64,000 bases of DNA from Tenggerimyces flavus (GCF_016907715.1 NZ_JAFBCM010000001.1:7603420-7667419), one strand, 5' to 3'. Counted from the first letter of the stretch, positions 1-7,996 are shown. Notes: generated by a model not told the origin, from the letters alone. A program made the numbers and translations.

Positions 1-457
1 GCGCCATCATCGGCACCGGAGAGAAGAAATGCGTACCGACGACCGACTCGGGCCGCTGGGTGACCGCGGCGATCTTGGTGATCGGGAGCGCGGAGGTGTT
101 CGTGGCGAGGACCGCGTCGTCCTTGGCGAGGCGGTCGAGCTCCTTGAAGACCTCGTGCTTGAGCTCGATCCGTTCGAACACCGCCTCGACCACCAGGTCG
201 GCGTCCGCGACCGCGTCGAGGTCGGTCGTGGTCGTGATCCGGCCGAGCGCCGCGTCGGCTTCCTCGGCCGTGAGCTTGTCCTTCGACACGAACTTGTCGA
301 GCGAGGCCTTGATGCCGCCGAGTCCGCGGTCGAGAGCCTCTTGTGTGACGTCGCGTACGACGACGTTCCAGCCACCAGTCGCGGCGACCTGGGCGATTCC
401 GGAACCCATCAGTCCCGCGCCGACGACGGCGACCTTTCCTGCACCCTGCTGAGCCAT
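1..457 (-). CDS. 3-hydroxyacyl-CoA dehydrogenase (3-hydroxybutyryl-CoA type), N-terminal part
   Basis: The reading frame starts at ATG 457 and runs off the left edge, so only about 152 N-terminal residues are present. They begin with a Rossmann NAD-binding motif (VAVVGAGLMGSGIAQVAA, residues ~9-26), continue with DLVVEAVFE and TNTSALPI, and reach GTHFFSPVPMM at the edge, the signature of the 3-hydroxyacyl-CoA dehydrogenase NAD domain. The family oxidises L-3-hydroxyacyl-CoA to 3-ketoacyl-CoA with NAD in beta-oxidation or butanoate metabolism, in the cytoplasm. It is divergent from the MurA-like gene, with 174 bp between the starts. The exact chain-length preference cannot be read from the fragment. 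Confidence 0.9.
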   Translation of the reverse strand, partial: MAQQGAGKVAVVGAGLMGSGIAQVAATGGWNVVVRDVTQEALDRGLGGIKASLDKFVSKDKLTAEEADAALGRITTTTDLDAVADADLVVEAVFERIELKHEVFKELDRLAKDDAVLATNTSALPITKIAAVTQRPESVVGTHFFSPVPMMA

Positions 458-631
458 GAGGGCACCCTAACGACCGGCGGCAATTCGCGATCACTACGGT
501 ATGTCTCGCTTGCCGAATCATCGCATGGGGTCTATATCCGGCATTTCCCGCATGAGCGCAACCATCATGCGTCCAGATGCGTCTTAGCTTGCACGACGCG
601 TCGGCGCATCACCGTGAAGGGATCCCGCAGC

Positions 632-1951
632 ATGTCGGCAGAGGACGTTCTCGTCGTTTCCGGCGGCAACCCACTGGTGGGTGAGATCACCGTGCGCGGC
701 GCCAAGAACCTGGTGCCGAAGGCGATGGTCGCGGCCGTACTCGGCGACGATCCCTCGACGCTGTCGAACGTGCCGCGCATCCGCGACGTCGAGATCGTGC
801 GCAACCTGCTCGAGCTGCACGGTGTGACCGTTCGCGACGGCCTGTCCTCTGACTCGCTCGTACTCGATCCCACGCGGGTGGAGCGGGCGGCGGTCGCCGA
901 CATCGAGGTGCACGCCGGCGCGAGCCGGATCCCGATCCTGTTGTGTGGTCCGCTGCTGCACCGGCTCGGCCGGGCGTTCATCCCCGACCTGGGCGGCTGC
1001 CGGATCGGCGACCGGCCGATCAACTTCCACCTCGACGCGCTGCGTCAGTTCGGCGCGGTGGTGGAGAAGCGGCCGGAGGGCCTGCTGCTGTCGGCTCCTC
1101 AGGGGCTGTCGGGGACGAGGATCTCGCTGCCGTACCCGTCCGTCGGCACCACTGAGCAGGTGCTCTTGACGGCTGTGCGCGCGTCCGGCGCGACCGAGCT
1201 TTTGAACGCGGCTGTCGAGCCGGAGATCATCGACCTGATCTGCGTCCTGCAGAAGATGGGCGCGATCATCAACCTCGACACCGACCGCACGATCCGCATC
1301 GAGGGAGTGTCGCGGCTGTCCGGGTACGTGCACGACGCGCTGCCGGACCGGATGGAGGCCGCGTCGTGGGCCTGCGCCGCGCTGGCGACGGGCGGCGACG
1401 TGTTCGTACGGAACGCGCGGCAGACCGACCTGATGACGTTCCTCAACGTTTTCCGCCGTGTGGGTGGGGAGTTCTCGGTCACGCGCGACGGGATCCGGTT
1501 CTGGCATCCCGGCTCGAAGCTCGCCTCGATCGCGCTGGAGACCGACGTTCATCCGGGCTTCATGACCGACTGGCAGCAGCCGCTGGTCGTGGCGTTGACG
1601 CAGTCGACGGGGCTGTCGATCGTGCACGAGACCGTGTACGAGAACCGGCTCGGCTTCACCTCGGCCCTGGTCGACCTGGGCGCGCAGATCCAGGCGTACT
1701 CGGAGTGCCTCGGGCCGACGCCCTGCCGCTTCGGGCGGGGCAACTTCGTGCACTCCGCGGTGATCTCGGGCCCCTCGCCGTTGCACGGCGCGGACTTGAC
1801 GGTGCCCGACCTGCGCGGCGGCTTCTCGTACATGATCGCCGCGCTGGCCGCCTCGGGGCGGTCGACCGTTCGCGGTGTGGGCATCTTCCGCCGCGGCTAC
1901 GAGAACTTCGAAGCCAAGCTCGAGTCCCTCGGCGCCTCGGTCTCGGGCTAG
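632..1951 (+). CDS. MurA-family enolpyruvyl transferase with catalytic Cys (paralogue 1)
   Basis: A 439-residue EPSP-synthase/MurA fold protein. I chose ATG 632 because GAAGGGA (616-622) lies 9 nt upstream and homology begins at VSGGNPLVGEITVRGAKN; upstream in-frame codons read through the promoter region. K25-N26 are the UDP-GlcNAc/PEP-contacting pair of MurA. GGCRIGDRP carries Cys123 at the position of E. coli Cys115, the fosfomycin target. Family role: transfer of enolpyruvate from PEP to UDP-GlcNAc, the first step of peptidoglycan synthesis in the cytoplasm. A second MurA at 4733 has Asp at the same position. The divergence (GAKNLVPK, PDRMEAASW) suggests a specialised paralogue, so the substrate is not certain. 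Confidence 0.88.
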   Translation: MSAEDVLVVSGGNPLVGEITVRGAKNLVPKAMVAAVLGDDPSTLSNVPRIRDVEIVRNLLELHGVTVRDGLSSDSLVLDPTRVERAAVADIEVHAGASRIPILLCGPLLHRLGRAFIPDLGGCRIGDRPINFHLDALRQFGAVVEKRPEGLLLSAPQGLSGTRISLPYPSVGTTEQVLLTAVRASGATELLNAAVEPEIIDLICVLQKMGAIINLDTDRTIRIEGVSRLSGYVHDALPDRMEAASWACAALATGGDVFVRNARQTDLMTFLNVFRRVGGEFSVTRDGIRFWHPGSKLASIALETDVHPGFMTDWQQPLVVALTQSTGLSIVHETVYENRLGFTSALVDLGAQIQAYSECLGPTPCRFGRGNFVHSAVISGPSPLHGADLTVPDLRGGFSYMIAALAASGRSTVRGVGIFRRGYENFEAKLESLGASVSG

Positions 1952-2175
1952 GTCGTTCCAGGTCACAACTGAGCGACTTTGATCGGCCCTAGGCGGGTCG
2001 GCTTGTTGATCATGGGTCGGTGCGTCAGGCTTGCCTGCCTGGATGGATTTCTCTCCGTCACGACGGTGCGGGCTGTGGGAGGCACATGGCCCGCACCGTG
2101 TTTGTTGCCCGATGCCTCGCAGCTTCGGCCACGCCGCGACGTCTTCCCTGGCCGCGGACGGCCGACAGGCCAACG

Positions 2176-2210
2176 AGAAGAGGGCGCCCATTCGGGGGGC
2201 GCCCTCTTCT
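2176..2210. terminator. Bidirectional terminator hairpin between convergent genes
   Basis: A perfect 14-bp stem: 2176-2189 pairs with 2197-2210 (AGAAGAGGGCGCCC and its complement), with a 7-nt loop. It is followed on the plus strand by a T-rich stretch (CGTGTTTCTTCT). It lies between the end of the MurA-like gene (1951) and the end of the convergent membrane-protein gene (2248), so it can serve both. Confidence 0.85.
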
Positions 2211-2247
2211 CGTGTTTCTTCTCCTACCTACCTCTTCGCCCGTGCTC

Positions 2248-3501
2248 CTACAGAGGGAGCGGTAGCTGCGTGGGCAGCGGGATGGGCAACGGCAGAGGCA
2301 GCGGCGGCAACGGGATCGCCGTCGGGAGGGGGAGCGGCAGCGGCAGCCCCGGTGGAGTCTGGGGCGGCTTCGGCGGCTCGGGCTCGGGCGTCGGCTCCGG
2401 TGGCTTCGGAACCGGGATGGGCGGGAGTGGGTTCGGAGGCTCCGGGGGCGCCGGCGGCGCTGGGGGCTCCGGTTCGGGGTCCGGCTTCGGAGGCAACGGT
2501 GGCTCCGGAATCGGATCCGGGTCGGGAATGCGCGGTACGGGGTCGGGGTCCGGCCCTGGCGGGGTCGGCACCGGGTTCGGGATGGGGTGATCCGGCCCGG
2601 GCTGAGGCTCGGGTACCGGATCCGGGGCCGGCGTACGCGGAATCGGTCGCCCCGGAACGACAGGAGTGACCGCGTCGTTCCGCGGCACGAGCTCGTCCTG
2701 TACGCCCATGAGCGCGACGTCCTCAGGCATCGCCGCGTTCTCGTTCTGACGCGCGTCACCGCCGGTGGGACGGTCCGCCGTGATCGACAGCGTGAACGGA
2801 CCGTTCCCCTCGCCGTTGCGCGCACCTCGTTGGTCGAACGAGACCGCGAACGAGGCGGCCACGAGGATCAGCGGAAGCAGTACCGCGATGTGCCGGTACC
2901 TCTTCCGCCGGCCGAACCACCCGCGCCGAGCCCGGTGTCGCGCCGGTCCCTGGTCGATGACGTCGTCGATCGGCAACGACGGCGCCGGACGGGGCGGCCT
3001 GGAGGCCGGCGGTGGGGTGGACGCCTGGGCTGGCTCGGGCGAACTCGGCGCGGCCTCATCTGCCTTCGCCTGCTTCGGCGCGGGTGGTCGTTCCGGACCC
3101 TCCGGTCGTCCCGTTCTGGGCAGCCCTGTTTTTGGCAGGGTCGTCCAACCTGGGGTGCTGACCGGCGGTGTAAACGCATAACCCGGAGCTCGTCCTCCGG
3201 GAGTGGTGGCTTGTCTTGGCGCAGGCGGTGCTTGTGGTGCATGCGGTGCTGACTTCTGATCTTGTGCTTCTTTTCTTACGGGAGCAGGTGGTGCTTTCGG
3301 TGTGTCTGACGATTCGCCTGACTGGCGTGGGACCTCCAACTCATCCCCCTTGTCGCATGGGTCGCGGCAGCACCATCCCTCTGGGTGCTCTGGGCGATTC
3401 CCTTGCGGCGCGTAACCACACGCTCGCTCCCCGGCATAAGCACAAGACCGTAGCCGCTCCATGCAGCGGTGGGAAGACAGAACGTGTGCGAAATCTTCCA
3501 T
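2248..3501 (-). CDS. Proline-rich single-pass membrane protein with Cys-rich N-terminus
   Basis: Function not recognised. Starting at ATG 3501 (MEDFAHVL) gives 417 residues; the open frame extends to 3633 but that extension looks non-coding. In order: a Cys-rich N-terminal segment (HRC, RSCAYAGERACGYAPQG, GWCCRDPC; at least six Cys in ~50 residues), a long Pro/Ala linker, a basic stretch (RHRARRGWFGRRKRYR), one membrane helix at ~204-222 (HIAVLLPLILVAASFAV), then an outside tail. The last ~130 residues of the tail are almost only Pro alternating with D/E/L/I (PDPVP, PEPEPP, PLPLPLP). Topology rule (positive inside) puts the Cys-rich part in the cytoplasm and the Pro tail in the cell wall. The start lacks a strong ribosome binding site, so it is tentative. 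Confidence 0.65.
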   Translation of the reverse strand: MEDFAHVLSSHRCMERLRSCAYAGERACGYAPQGNRPEHPEGWCCRDPCDKGDELEVPRQSGESSDTPKAPPAPVRKEAQDQKSAPHAPQAPPAPRQATTPGGRAPGYAFTPPVSTPGWTTLPKTGLPRTGRPEGPERPPAPKQAKADEAAPSSPEPAQASTPPPASRPPRPAPSLPIDDVIDQGPARHRARRGWFGRRKRYRHIAVLLPLILVAASFAVSFDQRGARNGEGNGPFTLSITADRPTGGDARQNENAAMPEDVALMGVQDELVPRNDAVTPVVPGRPIPRTPAPDPVPEPQPGPDHPIPNPVPTPPGPDPDPVPRIPDPDPIPEPPLPPKPDPEPEPPAPPAPPEPPNPLPPIPVPKPPEPTPEPEPPKPPQTPPGLPLPLPLPTAIPLPPLPLPLPIPLPTQLPLPL

Positions 3502-3595
3502 GGACGATGGAAAACGCAGAATGCCTGCGAATCGTGTCCAGGTAAAGGGTGATTTGTAGCGAAGTCTGCTGCCGTACAGGACGGCCGGATGCGGA

Positions 3596-4168
3596 CTACC
3601 GTTCGCCGCCGGGCTTCCACAGAACGTCACCATCGGGCAGGTTCGCGACCCGAGCGAAGATGAAGAGCAGATCGGACAAGCGGTTCAAATAGGCCGCCGC
3701 GAGCTTGTTCATGGTCTTCTCGTGCACCTCGATCGCGGCCCACGCGGAGCGCTCGGCTCGCCGTACGACGGTCCGCGCGACATGCAGCAGCGCGGCCCCC
3801 GGTGTGCCGCCGGACAGCACGAACGAGCGGAGCGGCTCGACCTGCTCGTTGAACTCGTCGCACCAGCCCTCGAGCCTGGTGATGTAGTCGGGGAGCACAC
3901 GCAGCGGCTCGACCTTGGGGTCCTCGACGATCGGGTTGCCGAGGTCGGCGCCGACGTCGAACAGGTCGTTCTGCACGCGGACCAGCACGGTGTGGAGCGG
4001 CTCGGGCAGGTTGCCCATCGCGATCGCGAGCCCGATCTGCGCGTTGGCCTCGTCCACATCGGCGTACGCGATGAGCCTGAGATCGGTCTTGGGAGCCCGG
4101 CTCATGTCGACCAACCGCGTCGTCCCGTCGTCGCCAGCCCTGGTGTAGATGCGCGTGAGATTGACCAT
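3596..4168 (-). CDS. pduO: PduO-type cob(I)yrinic acid a,c-diamide adenosyltransferase
   Basis: 190 residues, normal length for the PduO/MMAB family. The N-terminus VNLTRIYTRAGDDGTT is the family ATP-binding signature; RLEGWCDEFNE and the helix VVRRAERSAWA...LNRLSDLLFIFAR are typical of the trimeric all-helical fold. It transfers adenosyl from ATP to cob(I)alamin, making coenzyme B12 in the cytoplasm. Start ATG 4168 gives the canonical MVNLTRIYTR. It ends 95 bp before the start of the convergent-side membrane protein gene on the same strand and is divergent from murA at 4733, separated by ~560 bp of repeat-rich DNA. Confidence 0.93.
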   Translation of the reverse strand: MVNLTRIYTRAGDDGTTRLVDMSRAPKTDLRLIAYADVDEANAQIGLAIAMGNLPEPLHTVLVRVQNDLFDVGADLGNPIVEDPKVEPLRVLPDYITRLEGWCDEFNEQVEPLRSFVLSGGTPGAALLHVARTVVRRAERSAWAAIEVHEKTMNKLAAAYLNRLSDLLFIFARVANLPDGDVLWKPGGER

Positions 4169-4207
4169 GTGGTGAGCGTACGGGCGCCGCCTCCCCCACC
4201 TCGTGCG

Positions 4208-4276
4208 ACTTCCCTCACTGGAGCGGGGTTTACATCGCGGCAGGGCGCCCCGAAACCCCGTTCTGGTGAGGGAAGT
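4208..4276. repeat. Imperfect inverted repeat upstream of murA
   Basis: 4208-4231 (ACTTCCCTCAC..GAGCGGGGTTT) is the inverse of 4253-4276 (AAACCCCGTT..GTGAGGGAAGT), with about three mismatches and a 21-nt loop. It sits 40 bp upstream of the PduO-type gene, in a 560-bp gene-free stretch that also holds a repeat copy (4333-4577) and a second hairpin (4610-4653). Confidence 0.7.
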
Positions 4277-4332
4277 GGGTGCGAGCTGTGGACAACCGGC
4301 CCAGCCGCTCGAGAGTGCTGGTTGCTCGGTTC

Positions 4333-4577
4333 CTCTTGGCGAAGCTCCCTGGCCATTTGGCTCTCTGGGTGCGGTGTTGCGACGACGAGCTGTCCTGGTG
4401 TTGGGAACTGGCGTGGGCTGTCGCGGCGGTCGATTGTGGCCACCAGTTTCAAAGCCGCCGCCCCAACCCCCGGAACAGTTCCCCGGGCAAGGCCTGCTTG
4501 CCTTCCTGCTTGCTGCCGTACTGAGGTCGCTTGTGGGGCCCCGGCTTGCTTGTCGTTCAGATGAAGCCGGGTCGTCC
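4333..4577 (+). repeat. Dispersed intergenic repeat R1, copy 1
   Basis: Shares long matching blocks with the reverse complement of 6572-6891: CTTGGCGAAGCTCCC, GCGGCGGTCGATTGTGG, CCACCAGTTTC, CCCCCGGAACAG, GGTCGCTTGTGG and GATGAAGCCGGGT, in the same order. Copy 1 has about 60-70 extra bases near its left end but lacks the 117-bp palindromic insert found in copy 2. No convincing ORF lies in it. Confidence 0.75.
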
Positions 4578-4609
4578 GTCGCCTGGAGTTGTTCCAGGAT
4601 CTCTCGGAC

Positions 4610-4653
4610 TTGTTGGAGAGATGTCGACTTCTAAGCCGACATCTGTCCAACAA
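4610..4653. repeat. Dispersed hairpin H1, copy 1
   Basis: 17-bp arms 4610-4626 and 4637-4653 (TTGTTGGA.AGATGTCG and inverse) with one mismatch and a 10-nt loop; GGAC/GTCC extends the stem after a bulge. It lies 80 bp upstream of murA. A related hairpin at 30726-30767 keeps the TTGGACAGAT core but swaps one inner base pair. Confidence 0.8.
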
Positions 4654-4732
4654 CTGTCCGAGGGCCGCGCCGCCATCTGAGTGGGCGGGGGCTGAGCTGC
4701 GGGTTCAGCACGCGCGGGTAGGTGGCTCATGA

Positions 4733-6028
4733 GTGGCACGTAAGATGCGGCCGGTGGAGCGGTTACGGATTGCTGGCGAGGCCCGGCTCGCGGGTGAGGT
4801 CACGGTCAGCGGGGCGAAGAACAGTGCGCTGAAGCTGATGGCGGCCGCGCTGCTCGCCGAGGGGCGGACGGTTCTGCGCGAGGTCCCAGCGATCCTCGAC
4901 GTCACGTACATGGGCCGCCTGCTCCAGCGCATGGGCTGCGAGCTGGACACCACCGACGGCGCGCTCAGCATCGACGTACCCGCGAACATCGAGCACGAGG
5001 CCGACTACGACCTCGTCCGCAGGCTCCGCGCCTCCATCACCGTGCTCGGCCCGCTCGTCGCGCGCTGCGGCAGGGCCAAGGTCGCGCTGCCCGGCGGCGA
5101 CTCGATCGGGTCCCGTGGCCTGGACATGCACGTCACCGGCCTGGCGAAACTCGGCGCCGAGGTGCACATCGAGCACGGGTACGTCGTCGCCGAGGCCGCG
5201 AAGGGCCTGGTCGGTACGACGATCGAGCTCGACTTCCCGAGCGTCGGCGCCACCGAGAACCTGCTGCTCGCCGCCGCCCTCGCCACCGGTACGACCGTCA
5301 TCGACAACGCCGCGCGCGAGCCCGAAGTCGTCGACCTGTGCGCCATGCTCACCGGCATGGGCGCCAAGATCGAGGGCGCCGGCACCTCGATGCTGCGGAT
5401 CGAGGGCCAGGAGACGCTCAGCGCCACCGAGCACGTCACGCTGCCCGACCGGATGGTCGCCGGGACCTGGCTCATCGGCGCCGCGCTCTCGCGGGGCGAC
5501 GTGACCGTGCACCGGGCGCGCGCCGAGCATCTGGACATCGTTCTCGAGAAGCTCACGATGGCCGGCGCCACCGTCACCTCCGGACCAGACTGGGTACGGC
5601 TGGAGCTCGCCGACCGGCCGCGCGCGGTCGAGATCAGCACGCTGCCGTACCCCGGCTTCCCCACCGACCTGCAGGCGATGATGGTGAGCCTCGCCGCGGT
5701 GTCGGAGGGGACGTCGATGATCACCGAGAATCTCTTCGACGGCCGCTTCCGGTTCGTCCAGGAGCTCGCCCGGCTCGGTGCGGACGTGCGTGCCGACGGC
5801 CACCACGCGGTCGTACGAGGCGTGCCCAAGCTCTCCGGCGCCCCCGTCGAAGCGCCCGACATCCGCGCCGGTGCCGCCCTCGTGCTCGCAGGCCTGGTCG
5901 CGGACGGCGAGACCGTCGTCTCCGGCGCCCACCACCTCGACCGCGGCTACCCCGACCTCGACGGCGTGCTCACCCGCCTCGGCGCCAAGGTCAGCCGCGA
6001 GCCGGACGACCTGGACGCCGACCTCTGA
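4733..6028 (+). CDS. murA: UDP-N-acetylglucosamine 1-carboxyvinyltransferase, Asp-type
   Basis: 431 residues, standard MurA length. GTG 4733 has AGGTGG 8 nt upstream; ATG 4745 is an alternative. K29-N30 (SGAKNSALK) match the substrate-binding Lys-Asn. The active-site loop reads [11 protein letters not shown] with Asp123 in place of the usual Cys. In mycobacteria and chlamydiae this substitution gives intrinsic fosfomycin resistance. The protein makes UDP-GlcNAc-enolpyruvate for peptidoglycan. The overall sequence ([33 protein letters not shown]) fits the housekeeping actinobacterial MurA better than the 632 paralogue. A gene with a MerR-type operator follows directly. Confidence 0.93.
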   Translation: MARKMRPVERLRIAGEARLAGEVTVSGAKNSALKLMAAALLAEGRTVLREVPAILDVTYMGRLLQRMGCELDTTDGALSIDVPANIEHEADYDLVRRLRASITVLGPLVARCGRAKVALPGGDSIGSRGLDMHVTGLAKLGAEVHIEHGYVVAEAAKGLVGTTIELDFPSVGATENLLLAAALATGTTVIDNAAREPEVVDLCAMLTGMGAKIEGAGTSMLRIEGQETLSATEHVTLPDRMVAGTWLIGAALSRGDVTVHRARAEHLDIVLEKLTMAGATVTSGPDWVRLELADRPRAVEISTLPYPGFPTDLQAMMVSLAAVSEGTSMITENLFDGRFRFVQELARLGADVRADGHHAVVRGVPKLSGAPVEAPDIRAGAALVLAGLVADGETVVSGAHHLDRGYPDLDGVLTRLGAKVSREPDDLDADL

Positions 6029-6032
6029 GCCC

Positions 6033-6054
6033 TTGACCTCAACCAAGGTTGAGG
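6033..6054 (+). promoter_or_regulatory. MerR-type promoter/operator
   Basis: TTGACC (6033-6038) overlaps a perfect palindrome CCTCAACCAAGGTTGAGG (6037-6054). The layout of a -35 next to an 8-bp-arm palindrome in a long spacer is typical of promoters activated by MerR-family regulators (SoxR/CueR class). With the usual 19-bp spacer the -10 falls at ~6058-6063, about 7 nt before ATG 6071, implying a leaderless message. No MerR gene is in the window. Confidence 0.7.
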
Positions 6055-6070
6055 GCGGACAGTGGCTCGT

Positions 6071-6481
6071 ATGACAACGACAGACACCGACCTCGAAGCG
6101 ATCCTGCAGGTCGTCGCGACCGTCGAGCACGCGCAGAACAACGAGCTCCCCGACGAGTTCCTGCAGCTGTTCCGTTCCGACGCGATCTGGACGACCGGCG
6201 GCGGCAAGCGTCTCTTTGGCCTGGAGGAGATCTCGGCCTTCACCCACCAGGTGCTGCCCGGTGGCATGGCGGGGCTCTCGATGAAGTTCGAACTGGAGCA
6301 CGTGCTCTTCATCCGCCCCGACGTCGCCGCGGTGAAGCTCAAGCAGATCTACACCACACCCGACGGCCTGGACATTGGCTCACCGCTGTGGGTGCTGGCG
6401 AAGGAGAACGGCAAGTGGCTACTCACCGCCTGCCAGAACATCATCGTCCTCGACGATTCCGACGCCGAAGCCGCCGCCTGA
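6071..6481 (+). CDS. SnoaL-like / SgcJ-EcaC family small protein
   Basis: 136 residues with the cone-shaped NTF2-like pattern: an N-terminal helix (TDLEAILQVVATVEHAQNNELPDEFLQLFRSDAIWTT), then beta strands ending in VLAKENGKWLLTACQNI, which is the SgcJ/EcaC (DUF4440-like) signature. These proteins are small cytoplasmic ligand-binding or enzyme folds and the substrate cannot be told. ATG 6071 is preferred because the MerR-type promoter at 6033-6054 would start transcription at about this base; GTG 6062 is the alternative. It is likely induced by a MerR-type regulator encoded elsewhere. Confidence 0.8.
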   Translation: MTTTDTDLEAILQVVATVEHAQNNELPDEFLQLFRSDAIWTTGGGKRLFGLEEISAFTHQVLPGGMAGLSMKFELEHVLFIRPDVAAVKLKQIYTTPDGLDIGSPLWVLAKENGKWLLTACQNIIVLDDSDAEAAA

Positions 6482-6506
6482 CCCCCGCATACGCTCCGTG
6501 CGTTTC

Positions 6507-6557
6507 GAATGAAGGGCACCTTCATTCGAACCTATTGAATGAAGGTGCCCTTCATTC
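6507..6557. terminator. Perfect 21-bp hairpin, loop GAACCTATT
   Basis: 6507-6527 and 6537-6557 are exact inverse copies (core GAATGAAGGGCACC) with a 9-nt loop GAACCTATT. It lies 26 bp after the SnoaL-like gene, so it probably ends that transcript, although A's rather than T's follow. The loop is the same as in the unrelated-stem hairpin at 7052-7104. Confidence 0.75.
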
Positions 6558-6571
6558 AAAAAGGAGGGGGA

Positions 6572-6891
6572 CGGAACCACCCGGCTTCATCCGAGCGACA
6601 TAAAGACCGGGGGAACCCCCACAAGCGACCCGAGCACGGCAGCAGACCGGAACGGCAAGCAGCCTCGCCCGGGACACCTGTTCCGGGGGCGGGGGCGGCG
6701 CGTTAGAAACTGGTGGCCGGGCCGGGGCGAGTCAAGGGTCGCAAAGCGATCGCGAAGCGACGTCGTTTGCACTTGCGCGAAGCGCCGCTCCAAACGGCGC
6801 CCTTGACGCGCCCCGGACCGGCCACCACAATCGACCGCCGCAACAGCCCACGGACAGCACCAACAGCCGGGGAGCTTCGCCAAGAACACGA
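6572..6891 (-). repeat. Dispersed intergenic repeat R1, copy 2 (with nested insert)
   Basis: Reverse-strand copy of 4333-4577, colinear block by block, but interrupted after GATTGTGG by the 117-bp inverted-repeat element at 6711-6827. Divergence of ~20% outside the core blocks suggests an old family. Open frames here are shadows without coding character. Confidence 0.75.
6711..6827. mobile_element. 117-bp MITE-like palindromic element
   Basis: 28-bp terminal inverted repeats: 6711-6738 (starts TGGTGGCCGG) and 6800-6827 (ends CCGGCCACCA) match at 26 of 28 positions. It encodes nothing. The equivalent site in repeat copy 1 (near 4440) is uninterrupted and reads TGTGGCCACCAGTTTC, so the block is either an insertion in copy 2 or a deletion from copy 1. 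Confidence 0.65.
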
Positions 6892-6916
6892 GCCGCGTCC
6901 GCCGCGCAACCCATCC

Positions 6917-6994
6917 ATGATCATGAGCGTGATCATGAAGCCGAATCGGTCATATACGCCGGGTTTGCCTTCATGATCACGTTCATGATCACGG
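6917..6994. repeat. Palindrome family P, copy 1
   Basis: The right arm 6969-6994 contains two CATGATCAC units; the left arm 6917-6940 is its inverse with one mismatch. The centre (ATATACGCCGGGTTTGCC) is the reverse complement of the centre of the copies at 62152-62220 and 62371-62450, so this copy is inverted relative to them. Confidence 0.8.
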
Positions 6995-7051
6995 GCGTTG
7001 AGGGCAGCTGTTGTCGAGGTGGCCCGTGGTGCTGGTGTGGCGAGGTCTGGC

Positions 7052-7104
7052 TGGGTCGGGGGCACCCTGGTCCGAACCTATGGGACCAGGGTGCCCCCGA
7101 CCCA
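7052..7104. terminator. Hairpin family T, copy 1: terminator of the atp/DUF2550 transcript
   Basis: Exact 22-bp arms 7052-7073 and 7083-7104 (core GTCGGGGGCACCCTGG) with loop GAACCTATG. It lies 29 bp beyond the DUF2550 stop codon (7133, minus strand). Two near-identical hairpins occur at 62076-62130 and 62296-62348. Confidence 0.85.
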
Positions 7105-7132
7105 ATCCGCTCCTTGCGCGAGGGCCGGCGGG

Positions 7133-7570
7133 CTAGTACCGCGCGGGAGCCCGGCCAGGTGGTGCGGCCTCGAGCCAGGCCAGGAAGCCGGTCAGCGCGT
7201 CCTCCGCCATCGCGAGCTCCACCACTTGCCCCGCCTCCATGCACTCCACCACGACGTGCCCGTCGTACAGACCCAAGGCCTCGGTGGCCAACGGAGAGCG
7301 CCGCGAACGGACGGTCAGCTCAGACCGCGAGAACACACGCCGGGGCCGGGGAGCGAACGAGAAGACCCGGAACCACTGCACCGAGTCGCCGGAGTAGCGC
7401 GCCACCCCCAGCACCCAGGCCTGCGCTCCGGACAGCTTCGTCAACCGCACCGAGCAGTCGAACGTGCCACCGCCGCGCTGCAACACGCGACGGCGAATCG
7501 CCATGCCCGCAAGGGCAACGATCACCAGGGCCAGGAACAGCCCAAGGATGTCGAGGACGACTTCGATCAT
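7133..7570 (-). CDS. DUF2550 domain membrane protein
   Basis: 145 residues. One N-terminal membrane helix (~3-22, VVLDILGLFLALVIVALAGMA) is followed by RRRVLQRGGGTFDCSVR and a soluble domain ending EAAPPGRAPARY. DUF2550 proteins occur next to atpC throughout actinobacteria, and this one starts 33 bp after atpC, so it is probably co-transcribed. Its function is unknown. The cytoplasmic domain (GVARYSGDSVQWFRVFSF) resembles a PH-like beta fold, but that is inference. Confidence 0.85.
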   Translation of the reverse strand: MIEVVLDILGLFLALVIVALAGMAIRRRVLQRGGGTFDCSVRLTKLSGAQAWVLGVARYSGDSVQWFRVFSFAPRPRRVFSRSELTVRSRRSPLATEALGLYDGHVVVECMEAGQVVELAMAEDALTGFLAWLEAAPPGRAPARY

Positions 7571-7603
7571 GCGCGGCCGACCTCAACCCATCGAGTCGCG
7601 CTA

Positions 7604-7996
7604 CTACTGGGCCATCTCGACGGCCCGGATGCGCGTCTCGGCGCGGCGTACGGCGTCCAGCGCGTCCTCGTCGTCCGTTCCTGCGGCCTGCGCGCGCTCG
7701 AGGTCGCGCCGGGCCTGCTCGAGATCGATCTCGCGGGCCATCTCGGCGAACTCGGCGAGGATCGACACGCGGTTCTGCGCCACCGACAGGAAGCCGCCGT
7801 GCACAGCGGCGACAAAAGTCTCAGACGAGGGCGTACGGATCTCGACGACACCGTCCGCGAGCAGCCCGAGCAGGGGCGCGTGGTCCGGCAGGATGCCGAC
7901 GTCGCCCTCGGTCGTGCGCGCAACCACGATCGTCGCCTCACCAGACCAGACAGTACGGTCCGCGGCGACGAGCTCGACGTGCAGGGGGTCCGCCAC
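7604..7996 (-). CDS. atpC: F1Fo ATP synthase epsilon subunit
   Basis: 130 residues. GTG 7996 is chosen because GGAGG lies 6 nt upstream and the sequence then starts [20 protein letters not shown] as in family members. An N-terminal beta-sandwich ([19 protein letters not shown]) and a C-terminal helical hairpin ([12 protein letters not shown]...AVRRAETRI) are present. It is part of the central stalk and regulates F1. It is the last F1 gene of the operon, 119 bp after atpD, a longer gap than elsewhere in the operon. Confidence 0.95.
   Translation of the reverse strand: MADPLHVELVAADRTVWSGEATIVVARTTEGDVGILPDHAPLLGLLADGVVEIRTPSSETFVAAVHGGFLSVAQNRVSILAEFAEMAREIDLEQARRDLERAQAAGTDDEDALDAVRRAETRIRAVEMAQ

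Noticed and set aside
584-2191. Long minus-strand frame over the MurA-like gene
   Set aside because: Antisense to a clear MurA; Arg/His-rich shadow composition.
1979-2590. Gly/Ser-rich frame resembling a PE_PGRS-type protein
   Set aside because: It is the complement of the Pro-rich codons of the membrane protein at 2248-3501.
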